Shown here one piece after another: positions 35,396 through 44,165 of a stretch of DNA of 64,000 bases; positions within the stretch are counted from its first letter, which is position 1, and every line of letters begins with the position of its first letter. This DNA is from an uncultured Brachyspira sp. Its GTDB lineage: Bacteria > Spirochaetota > Brachyspiria > Brachyspirales > Brachyspiraceae. A program made the translations under genes and the position numbers. The stretch lies in assembly GCF_910588665.1 (NCBI RefSeq), contig NZ_CAJUPR010000001.1, positions 186,001-250,000 on the forward strand, read 5' to 3'. The notes under the pieces were generated by a model. That model worked only from the letters and a program-made list of their open reading frames with translations, was not told where the DNA came from and made no database searches.

Positions 35396-36295
35396 TTATA
35401 AATCGCTCAAAACCTGATTAATCCAAAAATTAACCTCTTTGGAATTATAGTTTTTTATGCGATTAAGAGCATCTAATGCATCCTTTTTCCTTCCTAGATA
35501 TTTACAGCATTTAGCCAAAAGTAAATTAATATCATAGTACAAATTTTTATTTACATTATTTCCAGATAATGGAGATAATATAGAATATGTCTGTAAATAA
35601 TTTCCTCTTTTAAACTCTGCCAATGCTCTGTTATATTCCGATTTATGTCTATTATAATTTGCATTATTATTATTAATTGTATTTGTAACCGTATAAATAT
35701 TTGTAACGAAATATGTATTTGTAACTAAAATAAAATTGGTTGCATATTTTAAATTATTATTATATGCATTTTCTGTATTATTAGTATTAATATTATAATA
35801 TGACGATCCTTTATTATCGGATATTCCTTCAAATAATACGGATAAGGTATCAATATTTTCTTCGCCATTATAAAAAACTAAATCTCCCATATATGAAACC
35901 ACAGCATAATAATATTTAGATGTAATTACAGGTCTGTCTAATATTGTATATATTTTTGATGTATTGCTTGCCTTTATATAATCCACAACCTTAGAATCTA
36001 TTAATGAAGATTTGCCTATTATGGGGCTTGTACTTCTGTAAACATAATACACCAAATTATTATCGTTTATTCCTTCCCATTGTATAGATACTATATTGCC
36101 GTTTGCATCTGAAACGGAAGCATTTATTTTTGTTACAAATTTTTCGGCATTAGGCAAATCATTAATTAATGCTTCATCATAATATGCAGATGAAGTCTGG
36201 GTATATAAAATATTAATTGATATATAAAAAAATATTATGCTTACGAATGCAGATAATATGTAAATACTTGTTTTTCTATTACTTTTTTTATTCAT
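35396..36295 (-). CDS. Exported protein with FnIII-like domain and VTNT repeats
   Basis: Not assigned to a named family. The 299-aa product has an N-terminal signal anchor (about 9-27). A fibronectin-III-like region follows (about 50-150: VSIQWEGINDNNLVYYVYRS, YYYAVVSYMG). Then comes a low-complexity Asn-rich linker with threonine-rich repeats (VTNTYFVTNIYTVTNT near 195-210). A C-terminal helical, TPR-like tail follows (EFKRGNYLQTYSIL, KKDALDALNRI). It is paired with the TPR gene downstream, and both probably act in the periplasm. Such VTNT-type linkers occur in other spirochaete envelope proteins as far as I recall. Confidence 0.55.
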   Translation of the reverse strand: MNKKSNRKTSIYILSAFVSIIFFYISINILYTQTSSAYYDEALINDLPNAEKFVTKINASVSDANGNIVSIQWEGINDNNLVYYVYRSTSPIIGKSSLIDSKVVDYIKASNTSKIYTILDRPVITSKYYYAVVSYMGDLVFYNGEENIDTLSVLFEGISDNKGSSYYNINTNNTENAYNNNLKYATNFILVTNTYFVTNIYTVTNTINNNNANYNRHKSEYNRALAEFKRGNYLQTYSILSPLSGNNVNKNLYYDINLLLAKCCKYLGRKKDALDALNRIKNYNSKEVNFWINQVLSDL

Positions 36296-36421
36296 ACAAT
36301 TATCCCATATTTGCTTTTAAAATTTTCGGAAATTAACTATATAAAATTTAATAATTAAAAAACAATATGTTAAACTATTTATATGTTATAAAAATACGGA
36401 AAATAAAATCATATAAAAATA

Positions 36422-37279
36422 TTATATTTTTTCCATTCCTATGGCAGTTAAAAATCCAACGCACATAGATATAACCGCAGATGCAAGCATAGGCATGCTT
36501 AAAGATGTAATATTGGGCCATAAGCTTAAAAATGATATTATTATAATACCTAGTACAAATCCGAATAAAACAGATTTATATTTTTGAATTAATATAGTTA
36601 CAAGTTTTGATATTGCAAATATTCCTATAATAATCCCTAATCCTAAAAATACTAAAGGTATTAAAAACTGCAAATTAAAAGTATCAAAAAATGCCGATAT
36701 AAAGTAGGATATATTTTTATATTCTCCGAGTATAAGTAAAAGCAAAGAACCTGATATTCCTGGTATAACCATAGCCGCAGCTGCTGCAATACCGCATAGA
36801 AATAATTTAATGCCGTAAAGTATTGAAAAGCCGCCCATATATGTAGTTTCTCCTACTGAATTATTTATATCAAAATATACAAATATAGCCATAATAAAAG
36901 CCCCTGCAAAAAATGCAGCAAAAACTTTAAAATTAAATTTTTCTACCGTTTTAGTTATAAAAGGTAATGAACCTAGTATAAGACCTGCAAAAAATATTTT
37001 TGTGGGTATGGGATAGTAGGTAAATGTATAATTGATAAGTTTCAGAAATAATGCTATGGAAATAGCAGCCCCTAAAGCTATAGGAATTAATACTTTTAAG
37101 CTTTCTTTAATATCGTTCCATTGTAATTTTATTAATGCTGTCGGAAGAACGGATATTGAATATGTAAGCTTTTCATATATTCCAAGTACAAAAGCTATAG
37201 TTCCTCCTGAAACTCCAGGAATGGCGTTTGCAATGCCTATTGCCATTCCTTTTACAAAATATGATATGTAGTTTTTCAT
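36422..37279 (-). CDS. DUF368 polyprenyl-phosphate transporter (PopT-like)
   Basis: A 285-aa polytopic membrane protein of the DUF368 family, whose members (PopT) have been reported to flip undecaprenyl phosphate across the membrane for reuse in wall synthesis. The diagnostic N-terminal block is GIANAIPGVSGGTIAFVLGI (16-35), echoed by a second GISGSLLLLILGEY block. About eight to nine hydrophobic segments are visible. AGAGG precedes the ATG. The product links to envelope polymer synthesis, with no such cluster adjacent. Confidence 0.82.
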   Translation of the reverse strand: MKNYISYFVKGMAIGIANAIPGVSGGTIAFVLGIYEKLTYSISVLPTALIKLQWNDIKESLKVLIPIALGAAISIALFLKLINYTFTYYPIPTKIFFAGLILGSLPFITKTVEKFNFKVFAAFFAGAFIMAIFVYFDINNSVGETTYMGGFSILYGIKLFLCGIAAAAAMVIPGISGSLLLLILGEYKNISYFISAFFDTFNLQFLIPLVFLGLGIIIGIFAISKLVTILIQKYKSVLFGFVLGIIIISFLSLWPNITSLSMPMLASAVISMCVGFLTAIGMEKI

Positions 37280-37317
37280 GTTTTCCTCTTAAATTAATTA
37301 TAATTTTTTTATGGTAT

Positions 37318-37350
37318 AAAAAAGCCATGAATATAAAAAATACTCATGGC
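37318..37350 (-). terminator. Terminator of ridA
   Basis: A 7-bp stem GCCATGA/TCATGGC (37324-37330 with 37344-37350) is followed on the minus strand by six T (37323-37318). Confidence 0.75.
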
Positions 37351-37371
37351 ATTTTGTATAAATATTAATAA

Positions 37372-37755
37372 TCAGCTTATAACGGCTATTATTTCAATTT
37401 CGATTAAAGCGTCTTTCGGCAAAGATTTTACTGCAATCGTACTTCTTGCAGGCGGATTTTCATGGAAATATGTTCCGTATACTTCATTGAATGATGCAAA
37501 ATTATACATATCTGTTAAAAAACAGGTGGTTTTTATAATGTTGGCCATAGTTAGATTTTCTGATTCTAAAAGACCTTTAATATTTTCCATTACTCTTTCA
37601 GTTTGTTTTTTTATATCGTTTTCAGCCATATTGCCGCTTACAGGATCCAAAGGTATTTGACCTGAAGCAAAAATGAAATTTCCGCTCTTTACAGCTTGAG
37701 AATAAGGTCCTATAGTCTGCGGAGCTTTATGTGTTTTTATCATTTTTTTATCCAT
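37372..37755 (-). CDS. ridA: RidA-family enamine/imine deaminase
   Basis: A 127-aa RidA (YjgF/YER057c/UK114) protein that hydrolyses reactive enamines such as 2-aminoacrylate formed by PLP enzymes; it works as a trimer. Signatures are IGPYSQAVKSGNFIFASGQI near 18-37 and the C-terminal PARSTIAVKSLPKDALIEIE with the substrate-binding arginine. AAAAGGAG lies before the ATG. It is a single gene with its own terminator. Confidence 0.93.
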   Translation of the reverse strand: MDKKMIKTHKAPQTIGPYSQAVKSGNFIFASGQIPLDPVSGNMAENDIKKQTERVMENIKGLLESENLTMANIIKTTCFLTDMYNFASFNEVYGTYFHENPPARSTIAVKSLPKDALIEIEIIAVIS

Positions 37756-37889
37756 TTCTTAATACTCCTTTTATGATATATATTAAAAAAAATCTTCAGT
37801 TTTTATTATGTTAATTATAATTATTTTTTGATAAAATATCAAGTAATTTATATGCTGTTTTTATATTGAATAAATATAAATATTTATAT

Positions 37890-37917
37890 TTGACAATAAT
37901 AAAAATTATATTAGTAT
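37890..37917 (+). promoter_or_regulatory. Promoter of aroE-aroD
   Basis: TTGACA (37890-37895), 16-nt spacer, TAGTAT (37912-37917), 30 nt before the aroE ATG. Confidence 0.5.
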
Positions 37918-37947
37918 ATGCAGTAATATTATTAAAGGTTTTTATTT

Positions 37948-38796
37948 ATGAAAATAGATTCTTACACAATATTAACGGCTTTATTTGCATCTCCCTGCAG
38001 GCATAGTATTTCGCCTATTATGCATAATGAAGCTTTTAATAAGCTCAGTCTTAATTATGCATATTTGTCATTTGAAGTGGATAAAAATAATTTGGAAGAT
38101 GCTGTAAATTCAATAAGAACTCTTAATATGAGGGGGGCTAATCTTTCAATGCCTAATAAAAAAGAGGTAATAAAATATTTAGATAAATTGTCAAAATCAG
38201 CAGAGCTTTCGCAAAGTGTTAACACCATAGTAAATGATAATGGAATTCTTATAGGATACAGTACAGACGGAGAGGGCTTCATAAAATCATTAGAAGAAGA
38301 ACAGGTATTTATAAAAAATAAAAATATTGTAATATTGGGTATTGGAGGAGCTTCTATTGCTGTAATATCTCAGGCAGCATTATATGGAGTAAAAGAAATA
38401 TCTGTATTTAAAAGAGATACTAATTGGATAGAACAAAAAAATATTATTGACAATATTTCCGATAAAACAGGCTGCAGTATAAAACTATTCTCTTTAGAAG
38501 ATAAAAATATATTAAAAAAAGAGATTGATAAAAGTTCTGTACTAATTAATGCTACAAGCGTGGGAATGAAAGAAAATACATCTTTAATAGAAGATAAATC
38601 ATTTTTCAGAAATGATTTGATTGTAGCAGATTGTATTTACAGTCCTGCTAAAACTAAACTGCTTCATATAGCGGAAAAAGAAGGATGCAGAATTATAAAC
38701 GGCATGGGTATGCTGTTATATCAGGGGGCTTTGGCTTTTGAGCTTTGGACTAATGAAAAAATGCCTGTGGAATATATAAAAAGTATTATATTTTAA
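37948..38796 (+). CDS. aroE: Shikimate dehydrogenase
   Basis: Reduces 3-dehydroshikimate to shikimate with NADPH. The 282-aa protein has the substrate-binding HSISPIMHNEAF (19-30), the catalytic lysine in NLSMPNKK (Lys71), the GIGGASIAV cofactor loop and NATSVGM. AAAGG precedes the ATG. It carries a G6 run at codons 62-64 (ATG AGG GGG GCT). aroD follows 24 nt downstream, so two successive steps of the shikimate pathway, in reverse order, are co-transcribed. Confidence 0.93.
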   Translation: MKIDSYTILTALFASPCRHSISPIMHNEAFNKLSLNYAYLSFEVDKNNLEDAVNSIRTLNMRGANLSMPNKKEVIKYLDKLSKSAELSQSVNTIVNDNGILIGYSTDGEGFIKSLEEEQVFIKNKNIVILGIGGASIAVISQAALYGVKEISVFKRDTNWIEQKNIIDNISDKTGCSIKLFSLEDKNILKKEIDKSSVLINATSVGMKENTSLIEDKSFFRNDLIVADCIYSPAKTKLLHIAEKEGCRIINGMGMLLYQGALAFELWTNEKMPVEYIKSIIF

Positions 38797-38820
38797 TAAT
38801 TATTGAGGTATATAAGCAGC

Positions 38821-39591
38821 ATGGAAAACATAGTAAAAATAAGAAATATAAAGCTTGGAGAAGGAATCCCTAAAATATGCATACCTGTAATTGAAAAAAA
38901 TGAAAAAGATATAATAAAGTATATAAAAGAAATAAATAAACTTCCTGCTGATATTATTGAATGGAGAGCCGATTTTTATATAAATGATATTTCAAAATAT
39001 GATAATAACTTTGACGATATAGCAGCATTTTCAAAGGAAATACAAAAAACATCAAATAAACCAGTAATATTTACATTAAGAAGCCTGAAAGAGGGAGGAA
39101 ATATAAAATATAATATATATGGAGATATAATGAGCCTATACAATATAATTATAGAAAGCAGATGTTTTGAATTGATAGATTTGGAATTATTTTCTTTTAA
39201 GGAAAATGATATTAAAAACTTAATAAAATTATCAAATTTTAATAATATAAAAACTATAATATCGAATCATGATTTCAGTAAAACACCTTCAAAAAAAGAA
39301 ATAATATCAAGAATAAAAAAAATGATAAAATTAAAATGCGACATATCTAAAACTGCTTATATGCCTAAAAACAGGAAAGATGTTATAACTTTATTAGATG
39401 CATCAAGCGAAATAAAAAATTTTCCCGTAATAGCAATATCTATGGGGGAAATAGGAGCTATTACAAGAATATTCGGTTCCGTATTAACTTTTGCATCAGC
39501 CAAGCGCTCATCGGCTCCAGGGCAAATAGAAACTATGAAATTAAAATATATATTAGACAGTATATATACAAAAAATAAAATACATTTATAA
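38821..39591 (+). CDS. aroD: Type I 3-dehydroquinate dehydratase
   Basis: Dehydrates 3-dehydroquinate to 3-dehydroshikimate through a Schiff base. From the ATG at 38821 the protein has 256 residues. EWRADF (48-52), the catalytic His150 in SNHDF and the Schiff-base Lys177 in DISKTAYMP mark the type I family. The ATG follows GAGG at 12 nt; the frame is open from a TTG at 38803 that has no ribosome binding site. It is the second gene of the aroE-aroD unit. Confidence 0.9.
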   Translation: MENIVKIRNIKLGEGIPKICIPVIEKNEKDIIKYIKEINKLPADIIEWRADFYINDISKYDNNFDDIAAFSKEIQKTSNKPVIFTLRSLKEGGNIKYNIYGDIMSLYNIIIESRCFELIDLELFSFKENDIKNLIKLSNFNNIKTIISNHDFSKTPSKKEIISRIKKMIKLKCDISKTAYMPKNRKDVITLLDASSEIKNFPVIAISMGEIGAITRIFGSVLTFASAKRSSAPGQIETMKLKYILDSIYTKNKIHL

Positions 39592-39595
39592 AAAT

Positions 39596-39636
39596 AAAAA
39601 AGCGTATATTATTTATTTTAATATATACGCTTTTTT
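39596..39636. terminator. Bidirectional terminator between aroD and the ABC binding protein
   Basis: A perfect 14-bp stem (39596-39609 with 39623-39636) has six A on one side and six T on the other, so it works for both convergent genes. Confidence 0.88.
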
Positions 39637-39647
39637 AATAAAAAATT

Positions 39648-40463
39648 TTATTTTAAAACTATATTTTTTCCGAACCATTTTGAAGATATTTCAGCCGCAC
39701 TTCCGTCTGCTCTCATTTCATCTAATATTCTATCAACTTCAGCTAAAAGCTTTATATCGTATTTTCTAAATCCTATACCGTAAAGCTCGTCTGTCAAAGG
39801 ACTATTTTCCACTACAACAAAAGGAACTTGTTTATCTGCAATATAATACTGAGCTGCAACCTCATCTATAATAACCGCATCTATTCTTTTTGCCTGTAAA
39901 TCTAAAAATGCATTAACATTAACATCATATCTTCGGATTTCTTTAGCGGATTTGCTTGAAGGATCTGCGCTTAATGCCTCATCGTTGCTTCCTACCTGAA
40001 CGCCCAATATTTTGCCTGAAAGATCTTCTTTAGAATTAATTGATGCATCATCTTTATATTTTACTATGACAAGTCTGTTATTAAGATAAGGCTTAGAAAA
40101 ATTAATCTGCTGTTTTCTGGCTTCATTGATGGTAACTCCATTCCATAAAACATCAATATCGCCTTTATTAAGACTTAATATTGAACTAGACCATTCTATA
40201 GGTTTTATCTCCAATTCAACTCCGAGTCTTTTTGCAGTTTCTCTTGCCAAATCAATATCAAAGCCCACAACCTCTCCGTTTGCATCTCTAAATCCCATAG
40301 GAGCAAAAGTATCATCTAAGCCTAAAACTAATTTTCCTGAATCTTTAACTTTTTGAAGAGAAGTATCTTCTGATGTGTTATTTGATGCATTTTCTTTATT
40401 ATTACAGGAGCTTATAATAAATAAAAAAAGAATTAATAATAAAGATTTTAATGTATGTTTCAT
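39648..40463 (-). CDS. Polar amino-acid ABC transporter, substrate-binding lipoprotein
   Basis: A 271-aa solute-binding protein of the family 3 (glutamine/cystine/arginine) type. The signal peptide ends in IISSC with lipidated Cys20. Ligand-pocket landmarks are LGLDDTFAPMGF, GFDIDLARETAKRLGV, the WNGVTINEARKQQINFSKPY block and IGFRKYD. AAGGAG precedes the ATG. It is separated from the ATPase gene by about 174 nt that carries its own promoter and a palindromic operator. The exact amino acid is not readable. Confidence 0.88.
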   Translation of the reverse strand: MKHTLKSLLLILFLFIISSCNNKENASNNTSEDTSLQKVKDSGKLVLGLDDTFAPMGFRDANGEVVGFDIDLARETAKRLGVELEIKPIEWSSSILSLNKGDIDVLWNGVTINEARKQQINFSKPYLNNRLVIVKYKDDASINSKEDLSGKILGVQVGSNDEALSADPSSKSAKEIRRYDVNVNAFLDLQAKRIDAVIIDEVAAQYYIADKQVPFVVVENSPLTDELYGIGFRKYDIKLLAEVDRILDEMRADGSAAEISSKWFGKNIVLK

Positions 40464-40587
40464 AATTTTTTCTCCTTAAAAATAATTTAATAATTTTTTA
40501 TATTATAAAACTTCGGCAGAATAAAATTCCTGATTTTAATTATTGTTAAAAAACAATAGCATATACAGAAATATTATATATTCTGCA

Positions 40588-40626
40588 ACTATTTATAAAT
40601 AGTAATACTATTTAAGAAAATGTCAA
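40588..40626 (-). promoter_or_regulatory. Promoter and palindromic operator of the binding-protein gene
   Basis: Minus-strand TTGACA (40626-40621), 16-nt spacer, TACTAT. Over the spacer and -10 lie two perfect overlapping palindromes: TAAATAGTAATACTATTTA (40596-40614) and ACTATTTATAAATAGT (40588-40603). Together they give three copies of the half-site TAAATAGT. The same 12-mer occurs at the permease promoter. Confidence 0.65.
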
Positions 40627-40637
40627 TACAAAATTAA

Positions 40638-41420
40638 TTATTTATGAAAAATCTTATTTAAAAAATCTTTAATTCTTTCATTGTCTTGATTATTAAAAAA
40701 ATTATCCGAAGTATCCATAGCAATTATTTTTCCCGCATCCATAAAGGCAATATTTGTTGAGAGTTCATATACAAAGCTCATTTCATGGCTTACAATTATC
40801 ATAGTCATTTTTTCTTTAGCAAGTTCTTTTAATACAGTTAAAACCTCTCCTATAAGTTCAGGGTCCAATGCCGATGTCGGCTCATCACAGAGAAGTATTT
40901 CAGGCTTCATAGCCAAAGCCCTAGCAATGGCAACTCTCTGCTTCTGTCCGCCTGATAATTCATTAGGATAACTGTCTCTTTTATGCTTAAGACCGACACT
41001 GTCAAGTAATTTTAATGCTTCTTCTGAAGCTTCTTCTTTATTTTGCTTCTTTACTATAACTGGAGCTTCTATTATATTTTCTAATGCTGTTTTATGCGGA
41101 AATAAATTAAAATGCTGAAATATCATTCCTATTTTTTCCTTACGCTTCATAAAATCAGAATGCATAATATTTAAAGATTTTTCTCCTTCTTTTCTGCAAA
41201 ATAAAACCTCATTATCTATATAAACTTCTCCGTAATCTGGTTCTTCTATTTGTATAATATTTCTAAGAAGCGAGCTTTTGCCAGCACCTGAAGGTCCTAT
41301 AATGGAAAGTATATCTCCTTTATTAACTGTAAGCGACACTCCGTTTATAGCAGGGGTATCTTTATAATATTTTTTTATATTTACCGCTTTTAAATTAATT
41401 TCTTTAGTTCCTAATGACAT
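40638..41420 (-). CDS. Polar amino-acid ABC transporter, ATPase
   Basis: A 260-aa GlnQ/HisP-type ATPase powering import. Walker A GPSGAGKSS, Q-loop MIFQHFNLFPHKTALEN, signature LSGGQKQRVAIARAL and Walker B LLCDEPTSALD, then the H-loop in IIVSHEM. I use the ATG at 41420, with GGAG 7 nt upstream, not the upstream ATG at 41459. It overlaps the permease gene by 17 nt, so the two are coupled. Confidence 0.92.
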   Translation of the reverse strand: MSLGTKEINLKAVNIKKYYKDTPAINGVSLTVNKGDILSIIGPSGAGKSSLLRNIIQIEEPDYGEVYIDNEVLFCRKEGEKSLNIMHSDFMKRKEKIGMIFQHFNLFPHKTALENIIEAPVIVKKQNKEEASEEALKLLDSVGLKHKRDSYPNELSGGQKQRVAIARALAMKPEILLCDEPTSALDPELIGEVLTVLKELAKEKMTMIIVSHEMSFVYELSTNIAFMDAGKIIAMDTSDNFFNNQDNERIKDFLNKIFHK

Positions 41421-42054
41421 ATTTTTTCTCCAATTGTCTGAATGCAAACACAAGCACATAAGTAAACAGCAAATATATAATGGCGGCTATTAAAAAAGGA
41501 AGCAATTTGTAATCTCTTGTAAGTATCTGCCTTGCATGCAGCATCAAATCTCCTATGCCAAGAACTATAACTAAAGAAGTATCTTTTATTAGATTGATAG
41601 CTTCATTTGATAGAGGCGGCAATACTCTTCTAAATGCCTGCGGAAGAATTATTCTAGTCATAATCTGTCTGTAGCTTAGATTAAGGGCAAATCCTGCTTC
41701 ATACTGTCCTTTTTCTATACTTTCAATACCTCCTCTGAATATTTCCATAAGATAAGCGGAATAGTTAAGTATAAAAGTTATTGCAGCTGATGTAAATGCA
41801 GGAAAAACTATTGTATTATTGGTTATAAGAGGAAGCCCGTAATAAAAAAATATAAGCTGAAGTATCAAAGGTGTTCCTCTGAATATCCAAGCATATATAT
41901 CAAAAATATATCTTAAGAACTTAGGTGCGCTGAACTGCAAAGCAGCAAAAATCATAGATAATGGAAGCGAAAATACTGCAGTTATGAAGTAAAGACATAA
42001 TGTTATGTATGTTCCTTTAAGAAGATATAAAGTAGTAGATATTACATAATCCAT
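41404..42054 (-). CDS. Polar amino-acid ABC transporter, permease
   Basis: A 216-aa HisM/GlnP-type permease with about five membrane helices. Family blocks: FRGTPLILQLIFFYYGLP near 51-68 and the cytosolic EAA-loop region YRQIMTRIILPQAFRRVLPP with INLIKDTSLV after it. Start is taken at the ATG at 42054; a TTG at 42066 is also in frame and neither has a clear ribosome binding site. First gene of the transporter unit. Confidence 0.88.
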   Translation of the reverse strand: MDYVISTTLYLLKGTYITLCLYFITAVFSLPLSMIFAALQFSAPKFLRYIFDIYAWIFRGTPLILQLIFFYYGLPLITNNTIVFPAFTSAAITFILNYSAYLMEIFRGGIESIEKGQYEAGFALNLSYRQIMTRIILPQAFRRVLPPLSNEAINLIKDTSLVIVLGIGDLMLHARQILTRDYKLLPFLIAAIIYLLFTYVLVFAFRQLEKKYVIRN

Positions 42055-42098
42055 AAATACAGCCAATAATTATTTTTTATTAAATTAATCAGAATGCC

Positions 42099-42126
42099 AT
42101 TATAATACTATTTACAAAAATATCAA
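42099..42126 (-). promoter_or_regulatory. Permease promoter with shared operator half-site
   Basis: Minus-strand TTGATA (42126-42121), 16-nt spacer, TATAAT (42104-42099). The spacer contains TAAATAGTATTA (42114-42103), identical to the element at the binding-protein promoter. Confidence 0.6.
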
Positions 42127-42270
42127 TATAAAAGAATTTTTACTGTAAATAATATTTATATATATTTTAATTTATTATCATAAATAAAAAATCTATGTAT
42201 TAAATGTATTGTAAAATATAATAAAGAATATAATTTAAGTAAATTTTTTGTAAATTTAATGTAAAATATA

Positions 42271-42298
42271 TTGACAAAATCTTCGTTTGAGTTATGCT
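42271..42298 (+). promoter_or_regulatory. Promoter of the PepSY-like gene
   Basis: TTGACA (42271-42276), 16-nt spacer, TATGCT (42293-42298), followed by AAGGAG shortly before the ATG at 42353. Confidence 0.65.
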
Positions 42299-42352
42299 AA
42301 TAATTGTAAAGATAATTTACATAGATAGCAAATTTATTAAGGAGATTTTACT

Positions 42353-42784
42353 ATGACTAAAAAATTATTCGCTTTATTAATAACTTTAACAATATTTTCA
42401 TATTCAAGCGCTTTTGCAGACTGGATAGTTCCTGCTTCTTCACTTCCTCAGAATGCCAGAAACTTTATTAATCAGGTTTATCCTAATGCCCAGATATGGA
42501 AAGTTGAGAGAGACGGAGGAAAATTTGAAGTTAAATTGTCAAACGGCTGTGAAATAGATTTTTTCTATAACGGAGAATGGGAAAGCATAGACGCTAAATA
42601 TAATACAGTTCCTTTCAGGGCTTTGCCTCAGACGGTTGCTAATACCGTTAAAAATACTTATCCTCAGGCAGTAATAATAGATGCTGAAAAGGAATGGGGT
42701 AATTATAAAATAAAATTAAATAACTTTATGGAATTATTTATAACCTCAGACGGTCAATTGATGGGACAGAAATTTGACGATTAA
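42353..42784 (+). CDS. Secreted PepSY-like (DUF2874) protein
   Basis: A 143-aa exported protein. The signal peptide ends in SSAFA with cleavage after residue 22. Two PepSY-like repeats follow: LPQNARNFINQVYPNAQIWK with FEVKLSNGCEIDFFYNGEW, and LPQTVANTVKNTYPQAVIID with YKIKLNNFMELFITSDGQ. The fold is that of small periplasmic inhibitor-like domains; the partner is unknown. It has a strong promoter, AAGGAG and a terminator, suggesting high single-gene expression. Confidence 0.82.
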   Translation: MTKKLFALLITLTIFSYSSAFADWIVPASSLPQNARNFINQVYPNAQIWKVERDGGKFEVKLSNGCEIDFFYNGEWESIDAKYNTVPFRALPQTVANTVKNTYPQAVIIDAEKEWGNYKIKLNNFMELFITSDGQLMGQKFDD

Positions 42785-42821
42785 TAATAAATTATATACT
42801 TAAATATTATAAAAAATACTT

Positions 42822-42860
42822 AATTAAGAGAGGGTTGTAAAAAACTCTCTCTTAATTTTT
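42822..42860 (+). terminator. Terminator of the PepSY-like gene
   Basis: An 11-bp stem AATTAAGAGAG with its complement (42847-42857) and a T-run to 42860. Confidence 0.8.
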
Positions 42861-42922
42861 ATATATAAAAATAGGCATAGATTTAATAGAAGCTTATACG
42901 CCGATTGATTTTATAAAACTTT

Positions 42923-42988
42923 TTGTATTTACTTAAAATTTTTATTATGCTATTCTTTGCCTGCATAATTTTATAATAAAAAATTATG
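42923..42988 (+). promoter_or_regulatory. Promoter and 5' hairpin before the C45-type hydrolase gene
   Basis: TTGTAT (42923-42928), 17-nt spacer, TATGCT (42946-42951). A perfect 9-bp hairpin (CATAATTTT, 42964-42972, with 42980-42988) begins a few bases after the predicted start site. About 120 nt of untranslated leader follow before AAAAGGAG and the ATG; the leader includes an unusual GC-rich patch at 43028-43042. Confidence 0.45.
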
Positions 42989-43107
42989 AATGTATGACAA
43001 ACTTATTCAGCAATTAAAAAATAACAAAGCGGGCAGCGAACCTATAACAATTTTAATTTATATAGTCTGTCATTGAGTTTTAAGGATAACAGCAAAAAGG
43101 AGCAAAA

Positions 43108-44112
43108 ATGTATCATTCAAGATTCAAAGGTCGGCATTATGAAGCAGGCTTTAAATACGGAAAAATACTTGCTAAAAATAATATAAATCCGTTGGAAAAA
43201 ATAAAAATATCTGAAGAGAGAAAATATTTCTGTAGAAAATGTATGCCTGTATATGAATATTTTTTTCCTGAGATAATAGATGAAATAAAAGGAATGTCTG
43301 AAGGATTAAATCTAAACAACAATATAAAAATTAATTATATAAATATATGCGAGTTCTTATTTACAATATATTCATTTACTTTTGATAATAAATGCTCATC
43401 TTTTGCATTCAAAACAGATGATGATATAATACTGTCAAAAAACAGCGATTTTTTAATTAGTATATCAAAATATTCAGACAGCACATATTATAAATTGGAT
43501 AATTCATATTCTTTTATAGGAAATACAACATCATTTATAGAAATTGAAGACGGAATAAATGATAAAGGACTTGCCGCAGCATTAACTTTTGTATATCCAG
43601 TAAAAATAAATTACGGTTTTAATGCAGGAATGATTATCAGATATATTTTAGAAAAGTCAGGAACAGTTAATGAAGCTTTGAAATTCTTAAAAGAAATTCC
43701 CATATCATCAGCGCAGAATATAGTATTGGCGGATAAAAACGGAGATATTGCTTTAATAGAATGCAACTGCGAAAGAACTGAAATAATAAAAAATGATTAT
43801 GTTTTTTCATCAAATCAGTTTATGAGCGAATCTATGAAAAAATATCAAACTAATTTAGAAGATGATATTCATTCAAATGACAGATATATTACTATGAAAA
43901 ATGCATTTAAAGATTATGGGCATAATTTAGAGTTTGCAGAAAAATTGCTCAAGGGTAAATATGGTTTTTTATGTCAGTATAATAGAAAAAAAGGTTTTGA
44001 TACAATTTGGTCTTCAATATACTCATTAAAAAATAAAAAAATATATATAGCTCATGGAAATCCCATAAGAAAAAGATTTATAGAAGATAAAAGATTAATA
44101 TTTAACTATTGA
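43108..44112 (+). CDS. C45-type N-terminal-nucleophile hydrolase/acyltransferase
   Basis: A 334-aa member of the acyl-CoA:6-APA acyltransferase (peptidase C45)/choloylglycine hydrolase superfamily, enzymes that self-cleave to expose an N-terminal Cys and act on linear amide bonds. The expected nucleophile is Cys96 in NKCSSFAF. It is followed by the SKNSDF segment (family RNxDF) and the core FIGNTTSFIEIEDGINDKGL. The N-terminal ~95 residues would be the released propeptide. Substrate unknown. AAAAGGAG precedes the ATG. Confidence 0.72.
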   Translation: MYHSRFKGRHYEAGFKYGKILAKNNINPLEKIKISEERKYFCRKCMPVYEYFFPEIIDEIKGMSEGLNLNNNIKINYINICEFLFTIYSFTFDNKCSSFAFKTDDDIILSKNSDFLISISKYSDSTYYKLDNSYSFIGNTTSFIEIEDGINDKGLAAALTFVYPVKINYGFNAGMIIRYILEKSGTVNEALKFLKEIPISSAQNIVLADKNGDIALIECNCERTEIIKNDYVFSSNQFMSESMKKYQTNLEDDIHSNDRYITMKNAFKDYGHNLEFAEKLLKGKYGFLCQYNRKKGFDTIWSSIYSLKNKKIYIAHGNPIRKRFIEDKRLIFNY

Positions 44113-44165
44113 TTTTTTATACAAGTAATGTATACTATATAAAAATATTTTAAGGAATTATTATT

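Noticed and set aside
38130..38137. G6 run in aroE as a phase-variation tract
   Set aside because: Six G is short; similar runs occur in dnaE (54718-54723) and, on the minus strand, in the flavoprotein gene (24261-24266), both expected to be stably expressed.
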